Assembly: GCF_036711975.1 (NCBI RefSeq)
Contig: NC_091968.1
Location: 682,001 to 746,000, forward strand
Source: Onthophagus taurus
Lineage: Eukaryota; Arthropoda; Insecta; Coleoptera; Scarabaeidae
Direction: 5' to 3'
Length of the DNA stretch: 64,000 nt
Positions 44,598 to 56,131 of the stretch are shown here, one piece after another. The first letter of the stretch is position 1. Every line of letters begins with the position of its first letter. The translations under genes and the position numbers were made by a program. A model generated the notes under the pieces. The model saw nothing but the letters and a program-made list of their open reading frames with translations. It was not told the DNA's origin and ran no database searches.

Positions 44598-46828
44598 GTT
44601 GATGTTTAAATAAAATTCTAATTAGTTGTTCAAGATAAATACGAAGAATTGATAACTGCTAGTTTCACAAAGTTGACGTTCTGTCAATAACAATTAAATA
44701 ATTTTATTTTTTTTTTATAATTTTTAATTTATTAAGTTTTATTATTTAGTGTTTTGTAATATTCTTCTGTGGTAAAAAAACTCCTTGTTATTTTATTCAT
44801 TTTGTTAGTAAAAACAATTTCTTGTTATTAACCAGCCATTTCTAAATTACATGATTTTTCAAAACGACGAATAGCGACATCTATTTGTCAACTTAAATAA
44901 CACCGGTAAAAAGTACCAACAATTAGGGTGGATTATTTCGAAAACGATTAGCAATATAAAAATTTTTTTCAAGCAAAAGAGATTTCTATTGAAGAGTTCT
45001 TTACGATGATATCGTAATTGACCCCTCTTTACATATAAAATATTAAAGTACTACTCAATTGCACCCATTGACCACATTAATGATCTTGGCGTTTTATTGG
45101 ACAGCAGGCTGATGTTCAATTTACATGTGGACTTTACTATTGCCAAGGCTCTAAAGCGGTTGGGTTTTGTGATTAGGACCTGCCGTATGTTCACAAATAT
45201 TCAATGTATCAAATCTCTTTATATGGCGTTAGTGGTTAGTGTTCTTAGCTACGCCTCTACTGTCTGGAACCCTCATTATACTATTCACATTAACCGCATT
45301 GAATCCGTACATCTGAAGTTCTTGAGGTATTTAGCTCACAAAACATTTTTATCTTACGGTGATTATCTTTTGCGTTGCAGAGCTCTAGGGTTCCAGACAT
45401 TAAAGCAAAGGAGGCTGTGCTACGATTTATTATTCTTGTTTAAAGTAGTTAACAATCTTTTCAATTCCTCGGAATTGGTAAGAGAATTATGTTTTTATGT
45501 ACCGTCATATCAAACACGTGGTGAATATTTGTTTAGAATTAGTAAATCCTTGTCTTCTGCACATCTTTACTCTCCTCTTGTGAGCTTGATGAATGCGCAT
45601 GACTCTTGCTGTAGGAACATCGACATCTTCAATGTGTCTTTGGCTGTTTTCAAGCGTTTCTTGCGGGGCGTGGGTGTGGAGAGATCGTTATTACTCCGTT
45701 AATGAATATTTTTATTTATATAATATTGTAACAATAATTTTGTATATGCGTTCTGATTTTTTGTTTTTTTTTGTTGGAGTGTTACTTTTGATTTTGTTTT
45801 CTTTTTGATTTAGAATATTATTTTTTGTTGTACTCTTAAGTTTTTTGTTATTAATTTTTAGCTGAGTATCTTGTGGATGCTTAGTTGGGGGTCAACCCTG
45901 TATGCATCCCGAATGTAATAAATAAAATAAAAATAAAATACACAAAAGCACCTTTCACCGTCGATTTAATATGATAATTTGGTGAAATACGTGCATACAC
46001 CAAAGAGCGCAAATGACAACTGATTACGCAGTGTAGGGCAACCAGACACCAATAAAGAATGCGGAAAATTGTTTCCTAAACACTTGGTCACGTTAAGTGA
46101 CAGCAGCCGCCTTAATTTCTGTGAATCTGTATTTCCGACTTTTAATCATGTTTCTATGTGAAATACGCCACTGTGCGACGTCCAGTTTACTGGACGCGTT
46201 TGCTAATGCATTTAATTGGTGCTTTAGTATTATAGTATTTTCTCATGTTTGAAATACGAATACGGGGAATGCATGTGCATTTATTAGTATACCCAGTTCT
46301 TGTTCTTTACTGCTGTGTTTAGTTAGTTGTAGTCGTATTTCTTGTCAAAGTAGCTCAATAACACTTTTTTCATACATACAGTGTGACCCGTTTGAAAGCG
46401 GAACACCCTCGTAAAATTTGTATTTATTATCCGATTTCGATAATTTTTTTTTTTAATTGTAGAGTGTAAAAAACTGTATCGTAGGACAAAGAGTGATATT
46501 TTTCTTAAAAAAAACAAGGCCTACTATTTCACTTTTTAAGTGCTAAAAATGAAGAAATCATATTAGGAAATTTTTTACAAAAAATCTGAGTACACCACTG
46601 CATTAAGCGCCTTTTGAAATGGGCATATACCAAATCTCATCAAAAATGGTTACAAATCAACACCGTTACAGATAATTGAAAAATACAATATTTTATGAAT
46701 ATATTTGATCAGATGGAGTAAACCATGACAAAAAAGGAAATAAAATACAGAGAATAATACAAAACTATTTAACAATGTTTAACAGAAATTCAAAAAATTT
46801 CAAGATATTAATAGAAAATAAAAACTAG

Positions 46829-47899
46829 TTAAATGTCTGTTGCTTCCACCAATCCACCGTTAAGTTCGATATATTTATTGTACCTTCTTCGTGCATTAAT
46901 TGTTACATTCCTCAGTTGCTCTGGGGTAATGTCTGCACATGCCTGAACTATTCTAGCACGCAGTTCATCTAGCGACTGTGTCCTTGACCTGTAAACTTTC
47001 TGTTTAAGGATTCCCCAAAGAAAAAAGTCGAGTTGTGTCAAATCAGGAGATCTTGGCGGCCATTCAATAAGATGACTATTTCTTCCTATCCATCGATTTT
47101 CAAAATTTTCATTTAACCAACGCTTTACCACTACTGCGTTATGCACGGGAGACCCATCTAATTGAAATTTTATATTCGCACATACCAGAGGTGGTAAATT
47201 CTTTAGCGCATTCGAAAACTCATTTCTTAAGAAATACAAAAATTTTGTTGAATTTAAATTGCCCTCAAAGAAAAATGGACCAATAATTCTGTTGTCAAGT
47301 ATTCCGCACCACACATTTATTTTATGCGAATACTGTCGCTTTGCGTTGATGATCCACTCTGGATTTTCTGTGCACCAGTACCTTGAATTTTGCGATGACA
47401 CCACGCCATTTGTTGTAAACGTGGCCTCATCGCTAAACAAAATTTCCCTTAAAAAGTTTCTGTTTTCCAAGTATTCACCTTGAGCCCATAAACAGAATTC
47501 TAGTCTTCTCTCTTCGTCTCTTGGTTCAAGAGTGTGTAGAAATTTTGGTTTATAGGGTTTAATTTTATTTTTTGTAAGGCACCTTCTAATACATTCTCTT
47601 GAAATATTTAAATCTATGGCAGCCGTTCTCAAACTCGAATGAGGGTTATTATGAAAATATTCCACTATTTGATTATTATTTCTAATTTCCCGGCGTGGAT
47701 TTTGAACTTTTAGAATTTGTTTTGATACACTGCCTGTATCGTTGAATACCTTATTTACCTGGTGAACGGTGCTAGCACTAACCGGAGGCATATCTGGATG
47801 CCTGTTATTAAATTCTATAGCCGCTTTTCTTTTCGAAAGAATATTATCGCCAACAAGGCGTACAATTTCAACTTTGTGTCTAACACTTAGTCGTTCCAT
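46829..47899 (-). CDS. Intact mariner transposase (element 3)
   Basis: 356 aa from ATG 47899 (MERLSVRHKVEIVRLVGDN); the frame extends 7 codons further upstream without an ATG. Two helix-turn-helix regions (residues ~10-60 and ~85-115), then the DDE domain: D157 in FSDEATFTTNG, NVWCGILDNRIIGPFFF, D248 in QLDGSPVHN, D286 in RSPDLTQLDFFLWG. The last two Asp are separated by 37 residues, a maT-like (DD37D) spacing. No stops or frameshifts. Related to the broken transposase at 18822. The protein may still be functional, although its right TIR is interrupted. Confidence 0.92.
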   Translation of the reverse strand: MERLSVRHKVEIVRLVGDNILSKRKAAIEFNNRHPDMPPVSASTVHQVNKVFNDTGSVSKQILKVQNPRREIRNNNQIVEYFHNNPHSSLRTAAIDLNISRECIRRCLTKNKIKPYKPKFLHTLEPRDEERRLEFCLWAQGEYLENRNFLREILFSDEATFTTNGVVSSQNSRYWCTENPEWIINAKRQYSHKINVWCGILDNRIIGPFFFEGNLNSTKFLYFLRNEFSNALKNLPPLVCANIKFQLDGSPVHNAVVVKRWLNENFENRWIGRNSHLIEWPPRSPDLTQLDFFLWGILKQKVYRSRTQSLDELRARIVQACADITPEQLRNVTINARRRYNKYIELNGGLVEATDI

Positions 47900-48312
47900 A
47901 ATTACACCACTAAATTGCACACATTTTATAAAATTTTTATAAGCACAAAACTGACAGAAGTAATGCTTTAAATCACTTTCATAGAATTCAATTCTTTTTT
48001 TTTTATTTCCATGGTTTACTAGATAACTATTTTTTTATTTCCATGGTTACAAATGTAAATAGTTTTTGTATTATTGGCTGTATTTTATTTCCTTTTTTGT
48101 CATGGTTTACTCCATCTGATCAAATAAATTCATAAAATATTGTATTTTTCAATTATCTGTAACGGTGTTAATTTGTAACCATTTTTGATGAAATTTGGTA
48201 TATGCCCATTTCAAAAGGTGCTTAACCCTTTCGACCCCGATTTTTTTTGTGAATGAGTAAAAAATTTAAAATTTACAGTGCACACTGGGATTTAATGGAG
48301 TAGGCGTATGTA

Positions 48313-49698
48313 CAGGGTGGTTCAAATTCGATGTCCGAATAGGCTAACTCGGAAACTATAAGAGTTAGAAAAAAAGTAGCTTCCATGTCATGATCTCGTT
48401 TTTCGAGAAACTGCTAACGCCGAAAACCTCATACCGCTATCGTCTTTTGTTTTTCCGCTAGAGGCCAAAATTGAAAATATCGTAAAACCAGCAAGTGCAA
48501 TTATCTTCGTTATTATTCTAGGTGGAGTATTATAACTAAGACATTATATGGACACTTTTTTACAGAGAATTTGATGATGTAGACAAAAAAATTTTTAAGA
48601 TTTTAGATTTTGAGATATCATGACAATTTTCATTTTTTTAAATGGAAACAACCACTGATTATTCGTTTATTAAATTCTTTATTTTTTTCTGATTACAAAA
48701 ATATGGGGTTAGATAGGTCTATTTCTTATTGTTTTAGAATAAAGCTAAAAATAAACTTTTTTTATAAAATTTCCATCTAGTGTCGTCGACGAAATTAAAT
48801 TTACAGTTTCCTGTAAATTACGGTATTATAACTAAAAATTATTCTACTAAAAATTTATATAAAATTTACTTTATTTTCTAATATGTAACATTCTAATATG
48901 TTAAACTTTTCGTAATTTTCGTAATCCATCTTAAAAAACAGGATTTTTAAAGTGACACTTCAGAAAATTTTTGAATACAAATGTTGCTGTTTATTTGAAT
49001 TAAAAAAAAACATATGGCGCCATCTATCAATAATTTATTAAGTCATTTAAGAATAATATTAAATATTAATAAAAAATGTGAAATAATGCAATCTATTTCA
49101 ACTTTTGCATAATTACATATATAAATTAAATAGTTCAACAAATATATTTGTTTCAAATATCAGAAATATGTTTTTTTTTTTTTCATTTTTAATTATAGTA
49201 CCGTAATTTACAGGAAACTGTAAATTTAATTTTTTGGAAGACACTAAAAGAAAAGTAAATTTTTAGCATTATTCTAAAACAATAAGAAATAGACCTTTCG
49301 AACCCTATATTTTTGTAATCAGAAAAAAATAACGAATTTAATAAGCGAATAATCAGTGGTTGTTTCCATTTAAAAAAACGAACATTGTGATAATATCTCA
49401 AAATCTAAAACCAAAAAAATTTTTTTGACTACGTCATCAAATTCTCTGTAAAAAAGTGTCCATATAATGTCTTAGTTATAATACTCCAGCTATAATAATA
49501 ACCAAGATAATTGCGCTTGCTGGTTTTACGATATTTTCAATTTTAGCCTCTAGCGGAAAAACAAAAGACGATAGCGCTATGAGGTTTTCGGCATTAGCAG
49601 TTTCTCGAAAAACGAGATCATGACATGTAAGCTACTTTTTTTCTAACTCTTATAGTTTCCGAGTTAGCCTATTCGGACATCGAATTTGAACCACCCTG
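48313..49698. mobile_element. MITE family M (TA-flanked, long TIRs), copy 1, 1,386 bp
   Basis: Ends CAGGGTGGTTCAAATTCGAT and inverted ATCGAATTTGAACCACCCTG, flanked by TA. The arms pair for about 450 bp or more (GAAAATATCGTAAAACCAGC; ATTATATGGACACTTTTTTA; TTTACAGTTTCCTGTAAATT). No transposase; the 70-aa frame inside is incidental. A second, much-interrupted copy spans 56559-63215. Confidence 0.9.
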
Positions 49699-49827
49699 TA
49701 CACTATAGTGTACGCTGGTATTAAAAGTCGTAAATTTTTCGGTGTAATAAAGAACTAAATATGTGTATTTCACCATTTATTAAAAAAACAGCAAAAGAAC
49801 AAGTAAAACGGAAATGTACAAAGTAAT

Positions 49828-51739
49828 TTATTTTTTCGTATGAAAAGTGGCAAAACAATTTTGCTTTTTGCCAATACATAGGTGGATTTGACATTTTTCA
49901 CATTTGATGTGTGTCCTGCTCTTACACGACATCATTTTGCACCTAGACGCAAAGCTTTTGTCATCAAACACTGGAAGGTGGTGTAGACCATCTAAGCGTA
50001 TGTTGGGGATAGGTAAAGATTCCGGGTTTTGTCGGCTCGTAGATGATGATGAAAGTGGTGAATCTTTTAGAGGTCTTCCGCGTGCTTTCAAAGTTGGGGG
50101 TTTATTAGCTCCAATAAGCCCTTCTGCGATATATGCACGAAAATGTAAAAGATCCATAATATCTTTCTTACGTAGACCAAGCCTTTCAGCTTTGGCCCTA
50201 TACTCTAACCAAGAATTTACGCATGCTAAATCAATAGAATGTGTAAACATCCGAAGTGTCCATTTACGTGATCGTATTTTAGTGCGATAAATACTGATTA
50301 AAAAATCCATTTTATCTACTCCACCCATGTTTATATTATAATTTTTTATGACTTCTGGGCGAGGAACTTCCACGTACTCTTTTCTCCGTTTATCCCACCT
50401 CTTGCAGGTTTCGGTATTACCCACAGTCATAAAGTTCGATGCCATTATTACACTCTTATTATCAAACCATTTGGTAAGCATTACCTCACCATCGTTACTC
50501 AAAACTTCTTCTGAAGTACCTCGTCCTTTTTGTTTCATTTCAGCGTCAGTAGAAAAAGGGGGCTTGTGAAAGCGGTCAATTCTTGCAGTTCCAGCAGCAT
50601 GTATATATCTGTGCTTCAAATACTGCAGCAACTGATAGTTTGAAAAAAAATTATCAAAATATAGCTGCACGTTTACTTCTTGTATTCGTTCAGACAGCTT
50701 GAACACTGCGGAGGCTCCCACACCAAAGATTTCAACTTGATCAGAATTGAACTCTGTTGTAGTCCCCTGATAGATTATGAAGTCATACATAACACCACTT
50801 GTTCCACATAATGCGTAAGTTTTTACCCCCCAAGGACTGGGCTTATTTTTCACGTATTGCTTTACATTTAACCTTCCTTTGAAATGAACCATCTGTTCAT
50901 CAATACTCAACTTGGTTTCCAGTGGCAATTGTAACATTCGTTTCCGAATTGTATCGTAGAGTGGTCGTATTTTCCAAAATCTATCTTTGCATTCAGGTGG
51001 TTTTTCTTCTACGTTCACAAAATGTAAGAATGACCTCAATTTGTGAAATCTATCACGAGGCATTGCATCGGCGATAGTTGGGATACGTAGTTTATTTTCC
51101 CAGTAACACTTAAGTCTTGGATAGGGCAAGTTCCCCATCAAAATATGCATGCGAACAAATACTTCTAATTCATTTTGAGTTGTTGCTGTAAATCGTGCGT
51201 GTTGCTGAACTGCAAAGAGGTTCGTATTGACTGTCATAAGTTCAAACAAATCTTTTGTAAAATACTGTCTAAAGAAATACAGAGGACTTTCTAGGTCAAT
51301 ATCTGCTGGAATAGGAGGTGTGTACCAATTTATTTCTGGTGTTATATACGTCACATTCTTACGCCAGCAAATTTTTGTGGGTGGAGTTAGTTCATTATTT
51401 TCATAATAAATATTTTTTTGCATTTTTTTACTAATTTTTCTTTTCTTTGCAACGGGTACTGTCTCGTTGTCTTCCAAAGTTTCAGAGTGTTCAGCCAAAT
51501 CAGTTGGTTCGTGTGCATTCACCTCTAGCTCTTCGTTATCACTGATATCACCGCCTGCGTCTAAAAACATAAAATAATATTTAGAGGTCCACACAGTTTA
51601 CAATTATTTGAAATTTACCTCTTTGTTCACATAAATCAATTTCACATTCATCTTCCTCACCGCTTAGACACTTTATATCTGAGAGGCCTTCTTCTATAAG
51701 TTTAACCAATTCTTCGTATTTTAAAGGTTTCCTGTTCAT
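49828..51739 (-). CDS. piggyBac transposase, open
   Basis: Two exons, 51739-51619 (MNRKPLKYEELVKLIEEGLS) and 51560-49828, with a 58-nt phase-1 intron (GAG|GTAAAT; TTTTAG|ACGCAGG), 617 aa. DDE_Tnp_1_7 (PGBD) domain: FAVQQHARFTATTQNELEVF, then the catalytic Asp in KLSIDEQMVHFKGR, in VQLYFDNFFSNYQLL and in NMGGVDKMDFLISIYR, all three present. A C-terminal cysteine-rich zinc domain ends it (CKMMSCKSRTHIKCEKCQIH, CIGKKQNC). No break seen, so the protein could be active. Confidence 0.94.
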
Positions 51740-52441
51740 TTTTAATGAACTGTAAGAAATTATAAACAATATTCAATATAATAAAGAAAATATAAGGTTA
51801 TAACTTACAGCTTATAAATACTCCAATAACACCCGATGTGCACTGTGGTGTACAAGTATTTACAACGCAGTTTTAAAAAAATAAACAAACTGATCGACTC
51901 ACTACTACATCAGACGTTATCTACATACTATTCACTTCAACACATAATTTTACCGATGATCCATAACACGGTTTCAGTAAAGAACTTAAGGTAGTAGCGA
52001 TACCAACACGACAATTTTCAAATTCTCCGGTTGTCGCCAGTAAAAAAATTCCTACATTTTAGTATGAAAGTTCTATACCACCACGTTCGGTAGTTCGGTT
52101 CTATAGGGTACTTAGAAGTGCACGTTAGGAATTAATGGTTAAAATTGTGTCCCAGTTTCTATTTCCAAGCTTATAAATTGACGTACACTGTAGTGTACGC
52201 CAGGATCGAAAGGGTTAATGCAGTGGTGTACTCAGATTTTTTGTAAAAAATTTCCTAATATGATTTCTTCATTTTTAGCACCTAAAAAGTGAAATAGTAG
52301 GCCTTGGCTTTTTTAAGAAAAATATCACTCTTTGTCCTAAGGTACAGTTTTTTACGCTCTACAATTAAAAAAAAAATTATCGAAATCGGATAATAAATAC
52401 AAATTTTACGAGGGTGTTCCGCTTTCAAACGGGTCACACTG

Positions 52442-54421
52442 TATACAATAAAATATTAAAGCCAACTTTGGTTAGATACTTGAAGTAGATATATTTCTAT
52501 TAACCTCAGAAAGAGAACTTTAAAAAAGTGTGTTGTTCTATATTTATAGCCGAGGTGATTTGCGGCCGAGGCAGTGTCTCAGTGACATATTTTCTCAGTT
52601 ATGAGTGACAAAATATCAAAGTCATCGTCCAAAAACAACTGATTTTAGAATTTTTGATGCTCAGCCAAGTGGATATATTTCTAAATTAATTCCAAAAAGA
52701 GAATTTTGAAAAAGTTTGCAACCGTAGTAATGATTTTGGTTTGTATAGCACATGACGTTGTATTTAGAAAAAGGAAATGGAGACTTTGAAGAAATTCCAA
52801 AGATGTCCAGTAAACAGGACTAGGTCTTTTTTTACAAAAATGTCATATACAATAAACCAACAGAAAAAACTACTGTAGAAAGCGCGGTAGCGAACGTGTT
52901 AAAAATGTTCATCGGTAGTTTCCCCTGCACCTAAAAAAATTATTATAAAGGTAATTAATGATCAAAGGCTTTTGCCGTTGCTTTCTTGTTAAAAAAAAAT
53001 ATTAAACGTAAAATTAAATTTAATCCCCTAAAATAAATCCTTAAATTTTAATTAATTAAAACATTTAAAATTTACTTTTTTGTCAACATCCGTCCACAAT
53101 CCTTTCAAATCTAGGGGATTTTTGGTTTAATTTTACTTAAAAAAACGCGTTTGCAACTTTTAAAACACTATATAAGAAAAAGAAATCGTTATTAACCTTA
53201 TGGCAATCATTATTGCTCACGTTAATCTTGTTGTTAGCGCCTCGTTAAAAAATATATTATGAGTTTTAAGAGATTTTATAATATGTATTGTGTAGAGAGA
53301 TGCTAAAAGTTACTTAATCGAAGTTACAATCATTTTTCTAAAAAGCTTTAGCGCGAAATATCACTTAATAAAGCTTTTTCGTTTTCGAATCTCTTCCGAA
53401 ATCGAGTTTTCTACCGCCAAATCAAAAATGATTGATTTTAAATTTTTATTTGGGAAAAAATTGTTTTAATTTTTTTTTGTTATAAACAATCATTTTTGAA
53501 TTTGTCGTGTTATAAAAGAAAAATAGTACGCTTCCATTTTTTAAGAAATACTCTTAAGTGTTGGTGTACAAAGATGAGTCAAAAACATGAGCTTTTTTAA
53601 CTATGGTGTGTTCGTAAAGTGATGGTGCACTTTCAACTCAATCGATTACAGGTTACAGGAACGGAAGGAAGCAAGATAGAAATGTGAAATCTTCACCAAA
53701 TAAAAGGAAAACTCTCTAACTTTTAAACTGCACCTTAATTTTGCTTCCACTGTGATTTTCATTAGTGTTTTTGCACCATGACTTTACGGACACTAAAAAA
53801 GAACTATTAAGTACGTCAATAAGGTGTTTTTATATTTTAATTTTTTTGTAATGAAACGAATGTTAAATAATTAATTTTGTTATGAAAGTGCCAATAATTG
53901 GGTTTTAAATACGTATAAAAAAATGAAAATATCAACAAAAAGAAACTGTATGGGGTGATTTAATTTGGTTCACCTGTATTAAAAGAAATATCAAAGCCGA
54001 AGAACAAAATCAAAAAAGAAACTCGGTGTAAATTAGTGCTTAAGTGTTATAATTTTTTACTTAGTAGACTGTAGAAGGCTGTGAATTATGTAATTTATGT
54101 AAAAGGTGTAACGCAAATTTTAATGTAAAACCGAAAAAATGGCCGCTATAAATGTAAAAAAAGAGAAGATACAAAAAAAAACAATAATACACTTGAAGTG
54201 ATTGTTAAAATTATTTACCTCAATAAAAAAGAAAATTTTAAATTTTTTTATTTAAATATGTAGTTTCCTGTAAAATAAATTATTAATAATTTCGTTTCGG
54301 TGGAACGTCTAATTGACGTTTAATTGATTTAATATCTCAAAATTTTTTATAAGTTATAAGAAAATTTCAGTTTAAAAAGATGTGACAAAAAATATATAAA
54401 TTTAAACGTACAGCAACATCC
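52442..54421. other. Intergenic region upstream of the carrier gene
   Basis: No convincing gene. It includes one GCGGCCGAGGCA motif near 52562, a stretch at 52790-52905 sharing GTCCAGTAAAC and GGTAGCGAACGTGTT with the flanks of the Transib element, and long AT-rich tracts. The carrier gene promoter should be at its right end; no TATA box is clear. Confidence 0.45.
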
Positions 54422-55414
54422 ATGAATGAAAAAGTAAAGAGTTTTCTTTTCGATTTCGGAGTGAGCGGATCGGCCGCGGTCGTTTCCAAAACGTTAATAG
54501 CTCCGGTCGAACGTGCAAAATTTATAATTCAAAATCAAGATTATGCCTTAGATGTAATGACTGGCAAACAAAAACCATACAGTGGCCTTATCGACTTGTT
54601 TACACGCATACCCAAGGAACAAGGAATATTAAGTTTATGGCGAGGGAATGGAACTAATATAGCAAGATATTTCCCATCTCAAGCTTTAAATTTTTCGCTA
54701 TATAATACGTACAAAAATTTTTTCACGTCTTGTGTATCAGGTGATCATTATATGAATTTGCTTATGTGTAAATTATTTGCTGGGGGTTTGGCCGGAGCTT
54801 GTTCTGCCGCGCTCGTGTTTCCGTTAGATTTTTGTCAAACTCGATTAGCTTTGGATATGGGACATGGAAAGCACAAAGCGGGATCAACTCCAACTGCTAA
54901 TCAAAAAACAAAACCAAGAGAATTTAATGGAATGTTTAGCTGTTTTTATAAGATATCACAAAAAGATGGCGTTCTAGGTCTTTATAGAGGTGTTCATTTA
55001 TCCGTTATTGGTTTTGGAATTTATAGAGCTTTTTACTTTGCTTTATACGAAATGAGTAAATTGCTTTATCACGACAAACATTACAAAACTAATTCAAACG
55101 ATAAATCGGAAAAGATGCCGCTACTTCTCTCGCTGCTTTCGGCGCAGGTTTGTACAATTGCGGCAGGGATGGCTTCGTATCCTTTGGACACAATGGCCAG
55201 GCACATGATGTTAGATGCGGGGAGACCTATGAATTTAAGGAAAAATAAAACGATGGTCATAACGGCACAAAGAATTTGGAAAAAATACGGGATATATGGA
55301 TTTTTTAGAGGTGCTTTTGTTAATGCAATGAGATGTACCGCTGGAGCTTTAGTGCTGGTTATGTACGATGAATTTGTGTATTATACCTACAAGTGGAAAA
55401 TGATTAAAAAATGA
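54422..55414 (+). CDS. ADP/ATP carrier-like mitochondrial protein, divergent and intronless
   Basis: 330 aa, single exon, three mitochondrial-carrier repeats. Closest to adenine nucleotide translocase: SKTLIAPVERAKFIIQNQ, WRGNGTNIARYFPSQALNFS, LDFCQTRLALDMG, YRGVHLSVIGFGIYRAFYF. The AAC hallmark RRRMMM reads ARHMML (259-264). Carrier motif PX(D/E)XX(K/R) is kept in repeat 1 (PVERAK, 28-33), but is PLDFCQ (134) and PLDTMA (254) in repeats 2 and 3, and the last cytoplasmic motif YDEXXK is YDEFV. Kept: K23, R82 and Y201 contacts. It should sit in the inner mitochondrial membrane; true ADP/ATP exchange is doubtful. Lack of introns suggests a retrocopy that became its own gene (inference). Confidence 0.9.
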   Translation: MNEKVKSFLFDFGVSGSAAVVSKTLIAPVERAKFIIQNQDYALDVMTGKQKPYSGLIDLFTRIPKEQGILSLWRGNGTNIARYFPSQALNFSLYNTYKNFFTSCVSGDHYMNLLMCKLFAGGLAGACSAALVFPLDFCQTRLALDMGHGKHKAGSTPTANQKTKPREFNGMFSCFYKISQKDGVLGLYRGVHLSVIGFGIYRAFYFALYEMSKLLYHDKHYKTNSNDKSEKMPLLLSLLSAQVCTIAAGMASYPLDTMARHMMLDAGRPMNLRKNKTMVITAQRIWKKYGIYGFFRGAFVNAMRCTAGALVLVMYDEFVYYTYKWKMIKK

Positions 55415-55484
55415 TTTTTATTAAAATATTGTCATCAAAATAATTAGTCTTCTTTATTTAATAATGGTATTATTTATTTGTGTA

Positions 55485-56131
55485 CAGGTGTCCAAATTTC
55501 GATGGGTTTGTAGGGTATCTCAGTTATTATGAAAGATAGAAAGTTGCGGCTTTCGCGAACCTGAGCTACTTTTTTCTGAAACTTACAATGGCGCAAACCA
55601 AATTTTCATAGCCCTTTTCGTTTTTGATATAAAGGGAGTGTTTGAAATTTACGATTTTCAGACACCTCCTGTATCTCGGCTAGCCGGAAACTTAGTAAAA
55701 AAGTAAAAACGGGTTCTAATAGATTTTTTCACGTGGAATCCAATGGTGCACGTAGAATTTTTCTAGTCATCACGGTTTTTGAGTTATAAACACAACTCAA
55801 ATACTAAATACTCAACTTCTAAAATGCTTAACTCTTTATAACTCAAAAATTGTGATGACTAGAAAAATTCTACGTGCAGCATTGGATTCTACGTGAAAAA
55901 ATCTATTAGAACCCGTTTTTACATTTCCGGATAGCCGAGATACAGGAGGTGTCTGAAAATCGTAAATTTTGAAACACACCCTGTATATCAAAAACGAAGA
56001 GGGCTATGAAAATTTGGTTTGCGCCATTGTAAGTTTCAGAAAAAAGTAGCTCAGGTTCGCGAAAGCCGCAACTTTCTATCTTTCATAATAACTGAGATAC
56101 CCCGCAAACCCATCGAAATTTGGACACCCTG
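55485..56131. mobile_element. Foldback MITE, 647 bp
   Basis: Ends CAGGTGTCCAAATTTCGATG and inverted CATCGAAATTTGGACACCCTG, flanked by TA. Arms pair over about 300 bp each (AGATAGAAAGTTGCGGCTTT; CACGTGGAATCCAATG) with a short A/T-rich centre near 55810-55850. No ORF. Mariner-type target; family not otherwise seen in the window. Confidence 0.92.

Larger units (their letters stand above)
42916..45069 (-). mobile_element. Tc1/mariner element in the LINE, right terminus deleted
   Basis: Left terminus TA|CAGGTGTCCCAGACC at 42914-42916. An inverted repeat of more than 340 bp (GGGTGCAATTGAGTAGTACT near 43055 against AGTACTACTCAATTGCACCC ending 45068) flanks transposase remnants. The right end lacks the outer 130 bp or so found on the left, and about 30 bp of the LINE are missing there too, pointing to one deletion over the junction. 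Confidence 0.82.
40866..45940 (+). mobile_element. Jockey/CR1-type LINE, 5'-truncated, interrupted by a mariner
   Basis: Starts inside the endonuclease (SEFFCSNFNIFRRDR), with GDFNLPS near 41185; reverse transcriptase follows (GPDNLPGNFIRH, YRPITILSLVSKVFEK, YTDFSKAFDKIDH, SGVPQG near 42650, YADDCKIF near 42740). A single frame break near 42665 separates the long ORF 40872-42695 from the YADD part. The C-terminal part resumes after the mariner at about 45072 (DLGVLLDSRLMFNLHVDF to 45702). Ends in a (AATAAA)n-like tail at about 45915-45940. Only a few breaks: a fairly young copy. Confidence 0.9.
38326..46175 (-). mobile_element. Transib element (RAG1-related), split by a nested LINE
   Basis: Left end CACAGTGGAGTATTTGACC, right end (inverted) CACAGTGGCGTATTTCACAT, flanked on both sides by CGACG (38321-38325 and 46176-46180), the GC-rich 5-bp duplication expected of Transib. 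It carries a Transib transposase on the minus strand. A 5-kb LINE at 40866-45940 sits between the transposase start and the right end, leaving a net length of about 2.8 kb. Decayed, inactive. Confidence 0.92.
48226..52214 (-). mobile_element. piggyBac element inserted in the mariner TIR
   Basis: Ends CCCTTTCGACCCCGA (left) and inverted CCCTTTCGATCCTGGCGTAC (right), flanked by TTAA (48222-48225 and 52215-52218), the piggyBac signature. Sub-terminal GTGCACACTG/CAGTGTAC-type repeats on both sides. An open transposase reads leftward. A 1.4-kb MITE sits near the left end. Net about 2.6 kb. Looks whole apart from that MITE. Confidence 0.95.
46379..52441 (-). mobile_element. Tc1/mariner element 3 with long TIRs, split by a piggyBac
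   Basis: Ends CAGTGTGACCCGTTTGAAAG (left) and its inverse CTTTCAAACGGGTCACACTG (right), each next to TA. The inverted homology runs about 400 bp, through CACCACTGCATTAA and GATCAGATGGAGTAAACC up to about 46775 and, on the right side, 48055-48225 plus 52215-52441. The right arm is split by the piggyBac at 48226-52214. The transposase between the arms is open, so this was a whole element before the piggyBac hit. Confidence 0.92.
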
